Shown here piece after piece: positions 61,470 through 64,000 of a DNA stretch of 64,000 bases. A model generated the notes under the pieces. It saw nothing but the letters and a program-made list of their open reading frames with translations, did not search any database and was not told the DNA's origin. Where the stretch lies: NCBI GenBank assembly GCA_050743075.1, contig JBOGDS010000004.1, positions 14,459 to 78,458 of the forward strand. Direction: 5' to 3'. The number at the start of each line of letters is the position of its first letter. Position 1 is the first letter of the stretch. The stretch comes from JBOGDS01 sp050743075 (GTDB lineage: Bacteria > Actinomycetota > Actinomycetes > Jiangellales > Jiangellaceae). Both the position numbers and the translations under genes were made by a program.

Positions 61470-62676
61470 CTAGTGAACGGCTGCCGCGTCCGTGCCGGGT
61501 ACGGCGTCGGCGTGGTCGGGGATCGTCACGTCCGGAGGAACGATCCCCCGTGCTGCCGCAGGGTCTCCCGGATCTCCACGAGCTCCAACTCCTCGACGGT
61601 GGTCCCGCGCCGGACGGCCAGCCGGCCGCTGCCCGGGGGCACCATCGCACCGCGCGGGATCGTCGGCAGCGTGCCGAACGGCAGCGGACGGATGTCGATG
61701 CCGTCGCCGTCGGGTCGGTGCACGTCGATCGGGTAGAAGCTGTACGACAGCGCGTCCTCCCACAGCCGGCCACCGCAGTAGTCGGCGGCGGTGATCCGGG
61801 TCACGCCGTCGATCGTGTAGGTCTCCCGGATCCCGCACTCGACGGCCCAGCGGTCGATCGTCACGTCCCGCAGCCCGGGCAAGGTCCTGAGAAAGCCGTA
61901 GATGCGCAGCAGGGTGCGGCGGGCGGCGACCTCGGCCGCCGTTCGGGTCTGACTGGTCCCGCCGTGGATGCCGATCACGTGGATCGCGTTCTCACCGCGA
62001 TTCCGCAGGAACTTCTCGACCGTGTTCCCGGCCAGGTCCTCCGGCTGCAGGTCACCGCGGTCGATCGCGCGGGCGTACGCTTGCTCCAGGGCCGGATGGT
62101 CCAGGGCGGACAGGCCGTAGCCCCCAAGCCGGACCATGATCGTGCCCGGCTGCCGCGCGGAGCTGCCGAGCCGGGGCAGCCCGGCGTGCGCGACGACGTC
62201 GGCGTCGCCGCTGGCGTCGACGAGGACGCCCGCCCGCAGCCGGGTCAGGCCCTCCTTCGTGCAGACGGTGACGGTCCAGCCGTCCTGCTGCCGCTCGACG
62301 CCGGCGATCATTGCGTGCAGCAACAAGTCGCAGCCCGAGCCGAGGACGGCGTCGTCCAGCAGCGCCGCGTAGATCGCCGGGTCGACCGGCGCCTGCAGGC
62401 GGTAGTGCGGCTGGTCCCACCGCCGAAAGTCCGGCAGCGACCGTCCGGCGAGCTCGGCCGACCGGCGGACCACGTCCCAGCCGATGCCCGTGATGATCTG
62501 CTTGCCCCACGCGTGGAACAGTCCGGGGAGAGTGACGCCCGCCACGGTCGCGTACCACCGAGGGCGCCGTTCTTCTCGACGAGCAGGGTCCGGGCGCCGA
62601 GCCGGGCCGCCTGGATCGCGGCCGGGCACCCGGCCGCGCCACCGCCGACCACGACGACGTCGTACTCGGTCCTCAT
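61470..62676 (-). pseudogene. FAD-dependent oxidoreductase, frameshifts and internal deletion
   Basis: From ATG 62676: YDVVVVGGGAAGCPAAIQAA (dinucleotide fold), EKNGALGG, then a frame change at about 62550-62552 to ATVAGVTLPGLFHAWGKQII. It continues through GVLVDASGDADVVAHAGLP and IHVIGIHGGTSQTRT. At about 61611-61622 GSGRLAV runs straight into RRGTTVEELELVEI, skipping roughly 35 residues in frame. A further base is missing in a C-run at 61545-61549 before VPPDVTIPDHADAVPG and the TAG at 61470. It resembles FAD-dependent oxidoreductases of sugar-degradation loci, but the product is not functional as read. Confidence 0.78.
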
Positions 62677-62885
62677 CCGGCCGCTCCCCGGTCGCTGTTC
62701 GCGCCGAGCAGCAGCGACAGCCGCGAGGCGGCGTCGATCACGGCGTCGCGGAGCAGCTGGTCGTGCGCGGCGAAGTGCCGGACGGACGGGTACCCGATGC
62801 AGAGCGCCGCGACGGTGTGGTCGATCGCCTGGATCGGGCTCTTCTGGACCGTCGCCGTGACCGCCGTGTCCGGTGCTTCCGATGC
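62673..62885 (-). pseudogene. IclR-family regulator, C-terminal fragment
   Basis: The open frame TAVTATVQKSPIQAIDHTV...ALCIGYPSVRHFAAHDQLL ends in TGA at 62673 and overlaps the ATG of the FAD gene by four bases. The sequence matches the C-terminal effector domain of IclR-type regulators. The N-terminal helix-turn-helix is missing and the frame is closed by a stop at 62886. Confidence 0.6.
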
Positions 62886-63087
62886 TCAAGGGCGTCATCC
62901 CCACTGACGAGCGCGTTCTACGTTGTCGAACTAGAACCGTGCAACGGGCCGGTGGCGATTTGTTGCCTGACTCGATCGATAGCCTCTGGATGAAACCATT
63001 CAAAGCAGTATTGCGACGTGTTTCCCGCGTGTCAAGGGTAAGTTCCCGCTCAGTGCGAGGACAGATTCAGTCCTGCCGGAGTGGATG

Positions 63088-63107
63088 GCCTTGAACCGTA
63101 TCAAGGC
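63088..63107. promoter_or_regulatory. Candidate LacI-type operator with autoregulatory position
   Basis: GCCTTGA-ACCGTA-TCAAGGC is a perfect 7-bp inverted repeat with a 6-base spacer, 42 bases before the LacI-like ATG. Its core TTGAA-N5-TCAA also occurs in the palindrome upstream of rhaI. Confidence 0.55.
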
Positions 63108-63149
63108 TCGGGGTACGGTGACCCGGAACCTGAAGAGGGAAGGCAGACG

Positions 63150-63305
63150 ATGACGTCGAGCATTCGTGACGTGGCGGCCCTGCCCGGGGTCGCGGTCGGC
63201 ACCGTGTCCAATGTGCTGAACCGTCCAGACGTCGTCGCGCCCGACACCCGCCAGCGGGTGCTTGGTGCGATCGCCGAACTCGGTTTCCTGCGCAACGAGT
63301 CCAAG
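63150..63305 (+). pseudogene. LacI-family regulator, N-terminal HTH fragment
   Basis: ATG 63150 follows GAGGGAAGG. SIRDVAALPGVAVGTVSNVL and the next VVAPDTRQRVLGAIAELGF give a LacI helix-turn-helix and hinge helix; GVAVGTVSNVLNRP is the recognition helix. The sequence then stops matching at LRNES near 63303 and becomes the antisense of the next gene piece. The sugar-binding domain is absent. The reading frame itself runs to 63440 without meaning. Rhamnose or a related sugar would be the expected inducer if intact. Confidence 0.7.
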
Positions 63306-63627
63306 GGCCACGATTTGGCAGGCCCAGGGGGCCCGCTATGGCGTCTACGGCACCCTTCGCGTCGAGCACTCGCCGAGCCGCCGCACCCCGCACGAACGCG
63401 TGGAAGACGAACGACCAGCCAAACCGCTGCGCATCGGTGACGTACCCGGTCGCCTTGACGAACGTGGCGAACTGGGCGTTGGTCACCGCATTCGGGTCGA
63501 TCCTGAGCGCGGACACCCGCACTGCCCGCACCGTCGTCGGGGAACCCGTCCGGGTCCGCGCTGCCCATCAGAACCGACCCGGCGGAATCAGCGCTATCCC
63601 GCGCACGACCGCCAACGGCCAAAACAC
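63305..63627 (-). pseudogene. Formylglycine-generating enzyme (SUMF1/FGE-like), N-terminal fragment
   Basis: From about GTG 63627: ALIPPGRF, then a missing base (about 63569-63573), then MGSADPDGFPDDG, then another break (about 63523-63532), then VSALRIDPNAVTNAQFATFV and TGYVTDAQRFGWSFVF. These are the N-terminal blocks of sulfatase-modifying factor enzymes, which turn a sulfatase Cys into formylglycine. The catalytic half with the active Cys pair is cut off at the junction near 63303. A sulfatase gene was not seen in the window. Confidence 0.7.
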
Positions 63628-63649
63628 GCGCTCACCTGGGCATTCTCGA

Positions 63650-64000
63650 TCATGCGACGCCTGCGGATGCGACCTGCCCCCGGCCCAGTCGCAGCGTCAC
63701 GATCTGGAACGGTCGCAGCCGAAGCTCGATCCGGTCCGGTGCCGCGGCGGTGAGCGCGGCCGGCTCGATCGGGCGTTCGAGCAGATCGGTTTCGGTGACC
63801 GCGGTGACCGGGAACGCCGGGATGAGATGGCCGGTGGCGCGCCCGCCGAGGCCCTCGTACAGCCGGACGACGACGTCGCCGGACCGGCGCCGCTCGCGTG
63901 CCGAGGCGGCAGGTTGATCGCGTATCCCGCGCCGATGGCGTCCGCGGTGGCGGCGCCGGGCACCACCGCGTACCGCATCTCGTGCGTGCCTTGGTCGGTC
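63650..64000 (-). pseudogene. GH38 alpha-mannosidase, C-terminal part, internal break
   Basis: From the right edge: HEMRYAVVPGAATADAIGAGY and AINLPPR, then, in another frame, RRRSGDVVVRLYEGLGGRA through LRLRPFQIVTLRLGRG to a TGA at 63650. These are the last domains of GH38 alpha-mannosidases. The join at about 63892-63908 omits perhaps 30-40 residues and shifts frame. The catalytic domain lies beyond the window. Confidence 0.65.

Overview
The window is high-G+C DNA with GTG starts, 4-base GTGA/ATGA overlaps and actinobacterial families (tandem-GNAT proteins, DUF98-like chorismate lyase, LutABC, RhaD-SDR fusion). It most likely comes from an actinobacterial chromosome; I cannot name the genus. 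No rRNA, tRNA, CRISPR array or replication origin was seen.

Region 1 (1-4.9 kb) is housekeeping and redox: a TetR regulator divergent from an FMN azoreductase with two identical-arm palindromes between and inside them, a HAD hydrolase, a scar where two divergent genes have both lost their 5' ends, and a long-form acyl-CoA dehydrogenase.

Region 2 (5.1-50.8 kb) is a very large extracellular polysaccharide locus of about 36 genes. It has an initiating sugar-phosphate transferase, a CapD-type dehydratase, a Wzz/CpsD-like protein, a Wzy-like membrane protein, an ABC exporter whose ATPase has a Wzt-type C-terminal extension, many glycosyltransferases, an aminotransferase, epimerases, a glucose-1-phosphate cytidylyltransferase operon with two C-methyltransferase-like genes, deacetylases and an ATP-grasp enzyme. 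Two things make it unusual: eight sulfotransferase-family genes, and a module of chorismate-lyase-like protein, AMP-forming ligase, free acyl carrier protein and a pair of alpha/beta hydrolases. The simplest reading is a heavily sulfated, possibly hydroxybenzoylated or acylated polysaccharide. A Tat-exported G8/beta-helix protein may act on it outside the cell. One unrelated nuclease-like gene sits inside the locus.

Region 3 (50.8-52.06 kb) holds decayed insertion-sequence remnants (IS982-like, IS1380-like) and marks the edge of the locus.

Region 4 (52.06-61.2 kb) is L-rhamnose catabolism: RhaI isomerase, RhaB kinase, and a RhaD aldolase fused to an aldehyde-oxidising SDR, which together give DHAP plus L-lactate. 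LutABC then oxidises lactate to pyruvate. A fucose/arabinose-isomerase-like gene and a RhaM mutarotase relic sit alongside.

Region 5 (61.2-64 kb) is a tightly packed set of broken genes: FAD oxidoreductase, IclR tail, LacI head, formylglycine-generating enzyme piece and GH38 mannosidase tail. Single-base frameshifts and short internal deletions are concentrated in regions 1, 4 and 5 and at one site in region 2, while nearly all polysaccharide genes are intact. Either the flanks are decaying or the assembly is poor there; reads would decide.
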